64,000 nucleotides of DNA from Prasinococcaceae sp. CCMP 1430. Its lineage: Eukaryota; Prasinodermophyta; Palmophyllophyceae; Prasinococcales; Prasinococcaceae. Positions 1 to 9,358 of the stretch are shown in pieces. The translations under genes and the position numbers were made by a program. Numbering within the stretch: position 1 is the stretch's first letter; the number at the start of each line of letters is the position of its first letter. The stretch covers positions 71,980-135,979 of the forward strand of contig RQSC01000026.1 in assembly GCA_013416795.1 (NCBI GenBank), given 5' to 3'. Under the pieces are notes generated by a model. The model saw nothing but the letters and a program-made list of their open reading frames with translations. It had not been told where the DNA came from and did no database searches.

Positions 1-428
1 CGGGCGCGCTCTGTGGCGCCCGGCCCGCGCCCGCCGGTCCCGCCACCGGCCAAGCCGCCCTCTGGTCCGCCACCCGACGCACGCGCGCGACCGCGCGACC
101 GCACGCGCGCACCCACCCACCCACGCACCCACCCACACGCACGCTCGCTCGCACCCACGCGCACGCACGCACGATCACACGCGCGCTCGGTCAAGGCGAT
201 CGGCGCGCGCCCGGTCGGGGAACGCGCGACAGAGGGTTGGGGACAAAAAAGCGACACAACTGGCCGGAACGAAGACAGAATTGGAGGGGGCAGCGCACAG
301 CGGGTACAGCACAGCGTGGTAGACAGGCGGGCGGGGCCACGGCAGAGCCCAAACCGCGCGCCTCAGCTTGCCAAACCACATCCCACCAACGCCACGAAGT
401 GCTCTTTCAGACCCTGTCGTCCGCGTGT
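1..428. other. Intergenic, simple-sequence rich
   Basis: No supported gene. Holds imperfect CACC/CACG-type short repeats around 105-180 (runs of cacccacc and gcacgcac). Long frames here are composition-driven and read as Pro/Arg/Ala/His low complexity. Confidence 0.5.
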
Positions 429-689
429 ATGCGAACGCCGCGCTCGGCGCTCGCCGCGCCCCCGCCCCCGCCCCCGCCGCTTCGGGCCGGTGAGGAGGGC
501 GAGCTGTGCGAGGAGGCGGACGACCTGCAGTGCTACCGCGAGCTGTGCGACCCCGCATCGCACAAGTGCGCCGTCGTGCCTGCAGACGCGGACGGAGATG
601 CAGAGAGCGCCGTGGCGAAGGCCGAAACGGACGAGCTCCAGGGCATTTGCGTGCCGCTGCTGCCGGTGGTCGCGCTGAGCGGTGGGTGA
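429..689 (+). CDS. Small Cys-containing ORF, possible first exon
   Basis: I do not recognise this ORF. An ATG at 429 opens an 86-codon frame: a Pro run (residues about 11-17), then a segment with cysteines spaced C-x6-C-x4-C-x6-C and a later single Cys before the end. The frame ends in GGTGGGTGAG, which could equally be a 5' splice site (G|GTGGGT or G|GTGAGC), so this may be only the first exon of a longer gene. Cys spacing is the only reason to list it. It could be spurious in such GC-rich DNA. Confidence 0.25.
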   Translation: MRTPRSALAAPPPPPPPLRAGEEGELCEEADDLQCYRELCDPASHKCAVVPADADGDAESAVAKAETDELQGICVPLLPVVALSGG

Positions 690-1082
690 GCTGCGATGGC
701 ATCAAGGGAACCCCGATATCTGTGAAAGCTGAGGCGAGCCTCCCCTGGCTACTGCGCGCGCTTCGTCGCTGGCCGAGACCACCATCGCAAGCAGCCGGCG
801 TCAGCTGCAGCGCGAGGCATGCGTGGTGTCAGGGACGAGGCGACCTTATGTTTTGGAGAGCTAATTATCCAAGGAACGTGGGAGGTGCTCCGTCGTTCTG
901 TAACCGGACGTCAACGTTCGTCGTACGTAAAAAAAATACTCTTGACTTTGTAAGGCAGGGTACGCGCGAAGAGTGCTCGACAACGGCTGCGTTGGCGCCT
1001 CGATGTTTCCGACGGTGGCCAGCGGGTGAGCGGCGCACATCGCGCCGATCGCCGGCACAGCCGTTACGCCTGGCACCCTGGC
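690..1082. other. Intergenic
   Basis: No coding signal seen. Less GC-rich around 840-950, with a poly-A run at 929-935 and two TGTAA words (near 900 and 948). Confidence 0.4.
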
Positions 1083-1779
1083 TCACAGCCCCTCCTCCTC
1101 GTACATGGCGGCGATTGCGCCAAGCAGACCGCGCTCTTTGATGACGCGAGCGGGCGGGAGGAACAGGCGCTGCAAATTGAGGTCGACGACGTCCTTGCCT
1201 GTGCGCTCCTCGTAGCGCTTGCGGCGCGCCGCCTGCCGGGCCTGCGCGCGCCGCGAGGTCGAACGCATGCGCGAGTGGCAGCATTGAATGCGTCAGCGCT
1301 TCCGTCGTGGACCACAGCGGCGTCCATGCAGTGGGCTCGCGCCGTCCCGTGCGCGCGTGCCTCCGAGGAGGCGGGCAAGGACGCGGCCGCGGCGCCTTGG
1401 CGCGCACCTTGGCCGCCTCGTAGTCTTTGGGGTTGGCCGTCGCGGCGTTGATGATGAAGCCGCGCCCGAGCAGGTCACGGTCGCGCGCGTCCTGCTCCAT
1501 CTCGCGCAGCGCCTTTGCGCCGCGGCCGGCGTCGAGCTCGCGCTTGAGGTAGCGCATCTGCACGGCGCGCTTGAACTTGCGCACCTGCGGAACGCGCGCG
1601 AGTGTGGCGCGCCAGGCAGTGCCGCGTTAGCGCGCGCGCGCTCACTCCCGTTGCGATGCCGCCGCGCGCCGCGCGCCACGCACCCCAGGCCCCAGCTCAG
1701 CCTCGAGCTCCTTCATCAGCGTCGCGTTGGCCTGCGTCTTCGACACGAACACAGCGCCAAGCACGGTCGCCAGCGCCAT
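1083..1779 (-). CDS. Small spliced single-TM protein, unknown
   Basis: Three exons on the minus strand: 1779-1684, 1584-1408 and 1241-1083. Donors are G|GTGCGT and AAG|GTGCGC; acceptors are CCGCAG and GCGCAG; all junctions are phase 0. The product is 143 aa. A hydrophobic segment at the N-terminus (residues about 1-13, extending upstream as LLVF in the same frame) looks like a membrane anchor, followed by charged helical sequence and a conserved-looking tail (KDVVDLNLQRLFLPPARVIKERG). I do not recognise the family. The true start may be upstream, because four hydrophobic residues in frame precede this ATG. The 5' end abuts, and by one reading overlaps, the divergent gene that starts at 1778. 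Confidence 0.6.
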
Positions 1780-3748
1780 GAATACCAAGAGGCCCGGCGG
1801 CAACGGCTCGGAGGTCGCGAGCACACCACCCGGCGTGACCTCGCTCGCCGCTGCGGCCGTTGCCGCCGGCGAGCTCGTGTACGTAGCGCCCGGGTCGCTG
1901 CTCGACGAGGCGCTGCTCGCGGCGCCCAAGCCGGGGCCCACGCGCGCAGAGATCGACACTTTCCTTACCGACTTGCGTTTCTCGCCCGTCGGCAGTGCTG
2001 CCATCGCCTCTGCTGCCGCCGCACGCGCGACCGCCGTCGGCTCTGCTGAGTGGGCGGCCGATGCTGCACGCGGCAAGAGCAGCGCGAGCGGCGGGGGCTC
2101 CACCCCTGTCTCGCGAGATGCCGGCGAAGGAGGCGACGAAGCTGCTGAGGCAAGCGTGCGGCGGTCGCCGATGAGCGAGCTGCTGTCGCGCATCGACGAG
2201 AAGATGATCGAGAGCGACGAAGACCCTCGGCGAGCCCCGGCGGTGCGCACGACAATCGACGCAGCCCTCTCGAAGGCAGATGCGACAGCGCTTGTGGTCC
2301 GCGGAGGCCTCGAGGCGGCGAGGCAGGGTTTTACGGGCACCGTCGGCACCGTGTGCTCCAAGTTTGGCGCGGAGATGCTCGCACAGCGCTCCGACGCTGC
2401 GCAGAAGGCCGCCGAGGCCAAGGTCTCCGCGAGCGCGCGGTGGTCGGATGCTGCACGCAAGGACGCTGAGGCTGCCGCGGCAGCTGTGGCGGCCAAGAAG
2501 GTGCACCAGGAGCGCAACGCTGCCGAGGCCGCGTTGCGTGCCGAGCGTGCGGCTGAGCGTGCCGCACGGCGCGAAGAAGTGCGTCGCGAGAAAGCCGCTG
2601 AGCGCGCAAGGCAGGAAGCAGCCAGGGCGGAGGAGAAGGCCGCCAGGGAGCGCGAGGAAGCGCTTCGCGAGAAAGCTGCTGAGCGTGCAAGGCAGGCCAC
2701 GGCGAAGGCGGAGGCAAAGGCCGCAAAGGAGGCCACTGCAAAAATGATGAGGGAACTTGAGGAAGCTGAGGCTCTTGCCAAGGCTCAGAATGAGGCCAGG
2801 AAGGCCAAAGCCGAGGCGGAGGCCAAAGCCAGGAAGATCAAGGCCGAGGCCGAGGCGGAGGCGAAGGCTGAGAAGGAGGCCAAGGCCAAGGCTGAGGCCA
2901 AGGAGGCCAAAGCCAAGGCAGAGGCACAGGCCAAGGTCAAGGCTGAGAAGGAGGCAAAAGCCAAAGAGGCAAAGGCGAAGGCTGACAAGGAGGCCAAGGC
3001 GAAGGCCGACAAGGAAGCCAAAGCGAAGGCTGAGAAGGAGGCCAAAGCCAAGGAGGCCAAGGCGAAGGCCGAGAAGGAAGCCAAGGCGAAGGCTGAGAAG
3101 GAGGCAAAGGCGAAGGCCGAAAAGGAGGCCAAAGCGAAGGCCGAGAAGGAGGCCAAGGCGAAGGCCGAGAAGGATGCCAAGGCGAAGGCTGAGAAGGAGG
3201 CCAAGGCGAAGGCCGAGAAGGAGGCCAAGGCGAAGGCTGAGAAGGAGGCCAAGGCGAAGGCCGAGAAAGAGGCCAAGGCGAAGGCCGAGAAAGAGGCCAA
3301 GGCCAAAGAGGCGAAGGCGAAGGCTGAGAAGGCGGCCAAGGCGAAGGCCGAAAAGGAGGCGAAGGCCAAAGAAGCAAAGGCGATGGGGGCGGCCGCAGCA
3401 AGCACCACCGTCCTGCAGCCCGCTGCACAGGCCAAGGAATGGTTCTTGTCACGCTTGGGCAAGGAGCAGCCCAATGCTGTCAGTGCGCAGGCAACTGCGG
3501 ATCGGAGAAATGGCGAGGCGGCTTCTGCGATCGCTTCCGCTGCCTTTGAGCTGGCCCTCGTCAGCCTGATATTCCATGTCGTGCGCGAGGTGCGCGCCCA
3601 CCCAGACGAGGCCGAATCGACGGCGCGGGGCGGTCTGCTCGCGCTGCGCCGCCTCCTAGGAAAGCTGCTGCGGATAGGCAGCAAGAGTGGGGTTGGCTCT
3701 GGCGAGAGGACTGCTGGGGTACTCAACCCGAAGAGTACCGAAGGGTAG
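1778..3748 (+). CDS. Ala/Lys/Glu-repeat coiled-coil protein
   Basis: Single-exon frame of 656 aa from the ATG at 1778; a later ATG at 2170 is an alternative start. The N-terminal 220 residues are of mixed composition. Residues about 225-330 are Arg/Glu/Ala-rich, and residues about 335-545 are made of near-perfect AKAEKEAK-type octads, a long charged helix with virtually no hydrophobic seam. The C-terminus returns to mixed sequence and has a hydrophobic stretch (FELALVSLIFHVV) that may be a membrane anchor. Function unknown; the helix could act as a rigid spacer. TolA-like and other AKE-rich proteins share the composition, but that is not evidence of homology. Confidence 0.65.
   Translation: MNTKRPGGNGSEVASTPPGVTSLAAAAVAAGELVYVAPGSLLDEALLAAPKPGPTRAEIDTFLTDLRFSPVGSAAIASAAAARATAVGSAEWAADAARGKSSASGGGSTPVSRDAGEGGDEAAEASVRRSPMSELLSRIDEKMIESDEDPRRAPAVRTTIDAALSKADATALVVRGGLEAARQGFTGTVGTVCSKFGAEMLAQRSDAAQKAAEAKVSASARWSDAARKDAEAAAAAVAAKKVHQERNAAEAALRAERAAERAARREEVRREKAAERARQEAARAEEKAAREREEALREKAAERARQATAKAEAKAAKEATAKMMRELEEAEALAKAQNEARKAKAEAEAKARKIKAEAEAEAKAEKEAKAKAEAKEAKAKAEAQAKVKAEKEAKAKEAKAKADKEAKAKADKEAKAKAEKEAKAKEAKAKAEKEAKAKAEKEAKAKAEKEAKAKAEKEAKAKAEKDAKAKAEKEAKAKAEKEAKAKAEKEAKAKAEKEAKAKAEKEAKAKEAKAKAEKAAKAKAEKEAKAKEAKAMGAAAASTTVLQPAAQAKEWFLSRLGKEQPNAVSAQATADRRNGEAASAIASAAFELALVSLIFHVVREVRAHPDEAESTARGGLLALRRLLGKLLRIGSKSGVGSGERTAGVLNPKSTEG
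2880..3390 (+). repeat. Degenerate 24-bp coding tandem repeat
   Basis: Consecutive copies of roughly gccaaggcgaaggccgagaa plus gag encode the octad AKAKAEKE inside the preceding gene. Copies differ mostly at third positions (aag/aaa, gcc/gct), so the protein repeat is better kept than the DNA repeat. Occasional 12-bp deletions give shorter KEAKAK units. Confidence 0.85.
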
Positions 3749-3970
3749 GCTGCGGGCGAGATGGAGCCTGCTGGCGAGTGTGGGACTGCAGGCGCATCAC
3801 ACGTGGAACGACGTTCGTGTGACCGTGCTAAGCCGCCGCCCTCACCCCCTCCCCATTTCCCACGCAGTATGTAACAGTTGTGATTACGAGTGCAAGCTGT
3901 CCCTTTCTCTGTCACACGCGCGGTCGCGCGGGCGTCTGCACCAGCTGGAGGGCACGCGCGTGCAGAGTGC

Positions 3971-5021
3971 CTACCCGGCACGTCGCTCGTACGGTACGTC
4001 GAAGCCCGGCAGGTTGGTGTCCAGGAGGCAAAGTGCATCGCACGCCGCGCGGTAGTTGGCATCGGAGGTCTTGGACATCACAGGAGGCGCTGGCGGCAGC
4101 GCGTATTTTCCCTCATCCTCGTCGGCGGGAATTCTGTTGCTCGCGCAGCGCTGCTTGTCAGAAAAAGCTAGAGACGGCGCTGAATTCAAGCTCGATGGGA
4201 TCGCGCGGCACACACACACATGAGGCGCACGCCAGTGAAGCAAGTCATACGCGTTTCGCGCCACGCACTTGTCCATATTGAACTCCAGGAACTTTCTTTC
4301 GGCAGCCACGAAGGCGGCCAGGTGGCCATCGGCGCGACCACGGAACACCATACGCTGCTGGGCCACTGGCGTCCCCTCGCGCCCTTCGATAGCCGTCTGT
4401 AGGGTCCCGAACGTGTCCTGTAGTGTGAGCTGCAGCTGAAGGGTGCGTCCGCCCGTGGTCGCCACGATGATTGCGCATCCCGTGTCCCTATCATCGTCGC
4501 CCTCGGCGACCTCGTGAAACGAAGCCTCCGTCGCGAGGCCCTCTGCAGCCAGCAACTGAGGCAGCGACGCGAGCGGCGTGCTGTGGTCGACGCATGCGCC
4601 ACGCACAACGCTCCCGCAGGTCGAGCTCAAGAAAATAAGCAGTGGTCCTGGGCGCAGCGCTACAGACAGTACCACATCAGTCGAGCCGTACTCCGCCACC
4701 TCGTACGAGCGCAGGCTGCGCCCGTCCTGCAGCTCCTCGCCCGCGAAGAGCACAGCGGCGCGCTTCGCGGGCACGCCTGCTGCTGCCTAGTTCGCGCCGC
4801 ATCGCCCGGCGGGTAAGATGCGCCCGCTCGTGTCAGCGTCCAGCAAGCGTGCTGCACAACACGTGCAGCATGCATGCGCAAGGGCCGGAAGGGCCGCGTA
4901 CCTCGATGGTTGCTTTCACGTCGGCGATGTCTGTGTCGAGGCCGTCAGGCAGCCGCAGCAGCACTGGCCGCCCTCCAGTTGGCAGCGCAGCTGAGACCGT
5001 CACCGCCGGGTCTACCTCCAT
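3971..5021 (-). CDS. Ubiquitin-like domain protein
   Basis: Two exons, 5021-4902 and 4786-3971, with donor GAG|GTACGC and acceptor CTAG|GCA in phase 0; 311 aa. Joining the exons restores a continuous ubiquitin fold: residues 17-40 correspond to the first strands and helix of ubiquitin, and residues 41-63 give AAAGVPAKRAAVLFAGEEL then QDGRSL, column for column like the [21 protein letters not shown] part of ubiquitin. A second, more divergent UBL-like stretch follows (TLQLQLTLQDTFGTLQTAIEG... QQRMVFRG). There is no C-terminal Gly-Gly, so it is not a conjugated modifier; it is more likely an adaptor with integral UBL domains. The C-terminal ~70 residues are unassigned. Confidence 0.75.
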
Positions 5022-5691
5022 TTCAGCTGGCGTCGGCGCCCACGCACGGCGCAAGCACGAGCTCCTCCCGCGCTGGCGCGCGGCCGCGGAGCGCTGGCGG
5101 CGGCGGGCGCTCCGCGAGCGCGAGCGCGAGCGCGAGCGCGAGTGTGGCGGCCCGCGCCAGGCGCGGCGAGCTCCAGCGCCGGCCGGCGCCGCAAGGCGCG
5201 CTTGGCGGGTCACGAGTGGCCGCGCTCCGACCCCGTCTGCTCCCCGCACCTGGGTTTCACCAGAGATTTTGATTTTAGTCGCCCGGGCGCGTTCGGGGAA
5301 CGCGTTCGGGGAATGCCCACGCGCGGGGCCGCCGCCCGGCGCCGCGCGCCGCTGTTCGCATGCTGGCTTGGGTAACCAGCGACGGGGGCGCGCAGCCGCG
5401 TAGCCCGGGAGCGGGGCATGCACCGGTGGTGGGAAAAGACGGGCTGGAGGGGAGGGGAGGGAGGGGGCGACAGGCGGGAGGACAGGTAGGCCTACGAGTA
5501 GAGGTGGGGGATGCGGCATCGGTGAGGGCCAAGCGGTTGGGGATGGGGGGGAGCGCCGCGCACCCGCCGGGCGCCACACGCGCGCGGCGCGCGCGCCTGC
5601 AGGGAACGGGACCAGGGCGCATTCTCTCTCTTGTGCGCGAGCGCGCGCGGGCACCGGCCGAGTGCCGCACGGCGCGTGCAGCGCCCGCGCC
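5022..5691. other. Divergent promoter region between UBL and channel genes
   Basis: Head-to-head spacer. Contains a (GCGAGC)n-like microsatellite at about 5113-5143 and a G-rich run around 5440-5490. No gene seen. Confidence 0.4.
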
Positions 5692-7260
5692 ATGGCCAAC
5701 GTGGCGGCCATCCATGCCGCCCAGAAGCGTTTGCAAGAGCAGCAGGAGCTTGAGGCCGCCAAGGTTGCATGGGACCTCGAACGCAATGACACGCTGCAGC
5801 GCGACATGCTCACACAACTCGCGCGCCTAGGTGGCAAGTCCACAACAGCACCTCCGGGCGAGACAGAAACGAGCGACGAGAAGGTGAGGGCGCTCTCTCT
5901 TTCGTTTGTGCCTGCTGTAGCCCATGCTGGCGCGCACGTGCGGGTACACGCGGGAATGTGCGAGCGAGCACGCCCGCGCGTACGGTGCCTGACACGGTGC
6001 TGACGTCCACCCCACGCGATCCGCGCGCACGCGTGCATCCGCATCCCTCAGGGCGATACTGCGGACGATGCCTCGAGCGACGATCTTCCCCTCATCTCCT
6101 TCAAGCTCCCCTTCCAGAAGCATCTGTATGTGTTCTACAACTCGACCCCCATCCAGATGGTAACGGCCGGTCTCATCTTCGCCAACTTCATCGTCAACGC
6201 TGCCGAGGCGCAGTACTGCGGCTCCAACGCCAGCTGCTATATCGACGAAGACGGATTCAAGGGGCCCCTAAATGAGCGCGAAGGTGGCGCCGAGTGGTAC
6301 GCCAACCAGACGGCAACCTATGCGCTGATCCACGACAGCGAGAATCCTAAGGATTGGAACGTGTCGAACGAGGGCGCCGCTGTGTTTGAGGGTTTCGAGC
6401 TCTTCTTCACCTTCATCTTCCTCCTTGAGCTCATCATCAACTTTTGGGGCCACTATTGGAGGCCCTTCATCGCGTCGGGCTGGAACTGGTTCGATACCGT
6501 CGTCGTGACGGTATCGGTGATCTCACTGGCAGTGCCGGAGTTGCCCGGCGTGTCCACGCTGCGTCTTATGCGCGCCTTCCGTGTCTTCCGCCTCTTCAAG
6601 CGCCTGCAGAGTCTCAGGAAGGTAGGGTGGCAAAAGCCCGAGCGCGCGCTGTGAGCGCCGCCAGATGTGCCGCGCACGCGACGCGAGCTGACCTCGATGG
6701 ACGCCCGCGGCCCTCCGCGCGCGCAGATCATGAGCTGCCTTGGAAACGCCATCCCCGGCTGCATGAGTGCGTTCTTCATCGTCGTCCTCATCACAGCCAT
6801 CTACGCCATCCTGGGCGTCGAGTTCTTCTCCACCCTGGATTCCGTTGTGCATCCGGGCACCCTCGAACCGCACGGGCCGTACTACTTCGGCGACTTCAGT
6901 AGTGCCATGTTCACAATGTTCCAGGTGATGACTGGCGAGTCGTGGGCCGAGATGATCGCGCGCCCGCTGGTGGACGCCTACCCGCTCTCGTCGCTCTACT
7001 TCGTGTCCTACATCCTCATCGTGGGGCTCGTGCTCATCAACGTCGTGGTGGCCGTGCTGCTGGAGAAGATGGGCGGCGCCGACGAGGACGAATACGAGGA
7101 GGGCGACAAGGAGGACGACCCGCAGTTGCTGCAGCGCAAGTACATCACGTGGACGACCACGCGCACCGCCGAGGCGCTTGCCGAGCGTCTCGACGCGCAG
7201 GATCAGCGCATCGACAGGCTCGCGATGGTCCTCGAGAAGCTCGAGGCCAAGCTCACCTGA
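5692..7260 (+). CDS. Single-domain voltage-gated cation channel
   Basis: Exons 5692-5883, 6052-6621 and 6727-7260 (donors AAG|GTGAGG and AAG|GTAGGG; acceptors CTCAG and GCGCAG), all phase 0, giving 431 aa. One six-TM domain: S1 near residue 90, an extracellular insert with paired Cys and N-glycosylation-type sites, S2/S3, then a clear S4 with Arg every third residue (LRLMRAFRVFRLFKRL), S5, a pore with filter-like TGESWAE, and S6 (VLINVVVAVLLEKM). The cytosolic tail is acidic and ends in a helical coiled-coil-like segment, as in tetrameric NaChBac-type and protist single-domain (EukCat-like) channels. It therefore probably forms a plasma-membrane homotetramer carrying Na+ and/or Ca2+. The filter glutamate is visible; ion preference is inferred. 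Confidence 0.88.
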
Positions 7261-7454
7261 GGCGGCGCGCGCGTGCGCGGGGGCCCGCTACATTGTAATG
7301 GCGGGACGTGCGGCGGCGCGACCCATTCAGACCCTGAGCGCGCCGCGCCGCGTCCGCCAGCGCTGAAACACGCCGCCCGGCTCGCACCACGCCGGAGAGC
7401 CCAGCGCGCGGCCGCCGTCCGCCACACTGCGCCGGCGGGCCGCCGGCACACGCC

Positions 7455-7631
7455 ATGGCCAATCCGTGGGAGGGCGCGGCGGCGGCGCCGCCCAAGCTCG
7501 AGGCGACGCTGAGCGCGCCGCCATTCACCTTCAACCCGGAGGCGACCACCTTCATGCCCGGCGGGGAGCGCATCGCTGCTGCGGCCGCCATCGCGCCGCC
7601 AGCCGCCGCCGGCCGCCGCCGGCCGGGCTGA
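7455..7631 (+). CDS. PAM2-motif N-terminal fragment
   Basis: An ATG at 7455 opens a 58-codon frame. Residues about 18-37 (LSAPPFTFNPEATTFMPGG) match the PAM2 consensus (hydrophobic, N-P-x-A-x-x-F-x-P-G) used to bind the MLLE domain of poly(A)-binding protein. The frame stops in a TGATG that overlaps the ATG at 7631. An unresolved N lies 16 bases later, in a GCC-repeat region, so this is probably the start of a longer protein broken by a contig join or frameshift. Whether it belongs to the phosphatase that follows in another frame cannot be decided here. Confidence 0.4.
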   Translation: MANPWEGAAAAPPKLEATLSAPPFTFNPEATTFMPGGERIAAAAAIAPPAAAGRRRPG

Positions 7632-9358
7632 TGGACGACGCAGCCANGGCGCGCGCCGCGCGCTCGGGCGGTGACGGCGCGGCGGCAGCCGCCGGCGCAG
7701 TGAGCGACTACCGCTACTTCGCAGCGCGCATGCAGCACTGTGGGCCGCCTGACCGGCGCGAGGGGTTCGCCGCAGTTTTCCACGCGCACACTGCTCGCCG
7801 CGACGAGGCGAACGTGGCGCTCGCGGCACTGGGCATCGCGCCGCTCTTCGAGCGCTTCTGGGAGGCTGCCGAGGCTGTCGCGCGTTTCATCGAGCAACCT
7901 CGCCCCGTCGGCGAGCGGAGAGATGAGCCCCCGCAAGGCGACGAAGACCGACGCCAGAAGCCTGAGGCCGCGGTACCGCCCGCGCGGCCCGCGCGGCCCG
8001 CGCGCAACTCGGCGCCCTCGTACGGCCGCCTGCCGCGCGCGCCGCCATTCGGCGGCCTGCTTCTGCTGTTCGACCTCAACGGGACGCTCACGTCGCACTC
8101 GGCGCAGCGGCGGTCGACAGGCATCACGGCGCTGCGGCCTGGTGCTGCGGCGGCGCTGGTGGCGTTGCGCGCGGCCGGCCGTGTGCGGCTGGGTGTGTTC
8201 TCGAGCGCGACTTGGCGCACGGTCGGCGAGGCGGTCAGCATGCTGCAGCGCGCGAGCGGGCTGCCGCCGGGCGAGCGCCTCTTCGACGTCGTGCTCAATC
8301 GCGACCAGTGCCAGCTCTGCCCCGGCCTCGCCGGTAAGGCCTGGGACACCAATAAGCCGCTCGCACCGTTAGCGCCGTGGACGGGCGTGCCCGTTGAGCG
8401 CACCCTGCTCGTGGACGACGACGAGCACAAGGCGGCGCCCGGCGAGCGCGCGCAGCTGCTGCTCGTGCCCACGTGGGACGGGCGCGCGGACTGCCCGGTG
8501 GCGGAATGGCTCGCTGAGGAGCTGCTCGCGCGACTCCCTGGCGAACCCCTCGTCGGGGCGCGCGTCCCCCACCAGCGCGGCGGCTGGAAGAAGCGCGGCA
8601 GGAAGGGGAGGTGGAACGCGCAGCAGAGGAGCGAGCGCCAGCAGCACCGGCTCGGACAGGGGGGGGCGCTGCAGGGGGGCGAGCAGCCGCAGACCGAATG
8701 TCCGCAGGCTGAAAACCAGCATGACGCGGCAGGCGCGGTCGGCAGCGGCGATCAGAATGGCATGGAAAGCGGTACCGCAGTCGATGACAAGCGCAGGCGA
8801 CGCGATGACGACGACAGCCCCGACGGGCTGACGGCGAGCGCCCGGCCAACGCCGGCGGCGACGCCTGGCGGCGCGTCGGTGACCCAAGCGGCGAATGACG
8901 CCGCATCCGGGGCCACACCCATCGCCGCAGATGCGGCGGCATCCGCGGAGGGCTCGGCCGCGGAGCACGCCTCGGAGCCTGAGGCGGCGGATGCGGCCGC
9001 GGAGCGCGTTGAGGAGCCATCGTACGAGCCTGATGCGGCCGCTGAGATCGCGCGGGCTGTGTCGGTGTCCCTCGCTGAGCGGCACGCAGCATGGCTCGAG
9101 GTGAACCCCGCGCCCGCGCCCGCGCCCGAGCTCGAAGTCTGCGCCGACGCCGATACCGACATGGCCACTGACGGCGACGTTCCCACTAGTGAACTCGGAA
9201 CAGACGCCGGCGGCGAGGGAGGCGCACTGGCCGCGGCCGAGCCAGAACCTGCGGCTGGTCGCGGGCGTGGCGGCGACAACGATGGCGGCGGCAGCGGCGG
9301 CAGCGGCGGCAGCCGCAGCGGGGAGGAGGTGGCTGCTATCGAGCACGGCAACGTGTGA
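7631..9358 (+). CDS. FCP1/NIF-like HAD phosphatase domain protein
   Basis: 575-aa frame from ATG 7631, with one codon unresolved by the N at 7647. The catalytic domain starts near residue 145: motif I LLLLFDLNGTL, motif II VFSSAT, a conserved Cys pair (RDQCQLC), motif III TLLVDDDEHK. This order and spacing match the FCP1/NLI-interacting-factor branch of the HAD superfamily, which dephosphorylates proteins such as the RNA polymerase II tail. Motif I reads DxN instead of DxD: the nucleophile Asp is kept but the acid/base Asp is Asn, so activity may be reduced or altered. The C-terminal ~250 residues are low-complexity acidic/Ala/Gly with (Pro-Ala)n. The N-terminus is doubtful because of the adjacent join. 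Confidence 0.75.
   Translation: MDDAAXARAARSGGDGAAAAAGAVSDYRYFAARMQHCGPPDRREGFAAVFHAHTARRDEANVALAALGIAPLFERFWEAAEAVARFIEQPRPVGERRDEPPQGDEDRRQKPEAAVPPARPARPARNSAPSYGRLPRAPPFGGLLLLFDLNGTLTSHSAQRRSTGITALRPGAAAALVALRAAGRVRLGVFSSATWRTVGEAVSMLQRASGLPPGERLFDVVLNRDQCQLCPGLAGKAWDTNKPLAPLAPWTGVPVERTLLVDDDEHKAAPGERAQLLLVPTWDGRADCPVAEWLAEELLARLPGEPLVGARVPHQRGGWKKRGRKGRWNAQQRSERQQHRLGQGGALQGGEQPQTECPQAENQHDAAGAVGSGDQNGMESGTAVDDKRRRRDDDDSPDGLTASARPTPAATPGGASVTQAANDAASGATPIAADAAASAEGSAAEHASEPEAADAAAERVEEPSYEPDAAAEIARAVSVSLAERHAAWLEVNPAPAPAPELEVCADADTDMATDGDVPTSELGTDAGGEGGALAAAEPEPAAGRGRGGDNDGGGSGGSGGSRSGEEVAAIEHGNV
7647..7647. other. Single unresolved base, probable contig join
   Basis: A lone N in a (GCC)n stretch between the PAM2 frame and the phosphatase frame. 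The two frames are out of register. The other single Ns in the window also mark abrupt gene changes. Confidence 0.6.

Noticed and set aside
1642-2781. 379-aa minus ORF under the AKE gene
   Set aside because: Ser/Ala-rich mirror of the Lys/Glu/Ala repeat. Only the part at 1684-1779, which fits a spliced exon, was kept.
2785-4062. 425-aa minus ORF opposite the AKE repeat
   Set aside because: SAFALASF-type repeat is the reverse complement of the AKE codons.
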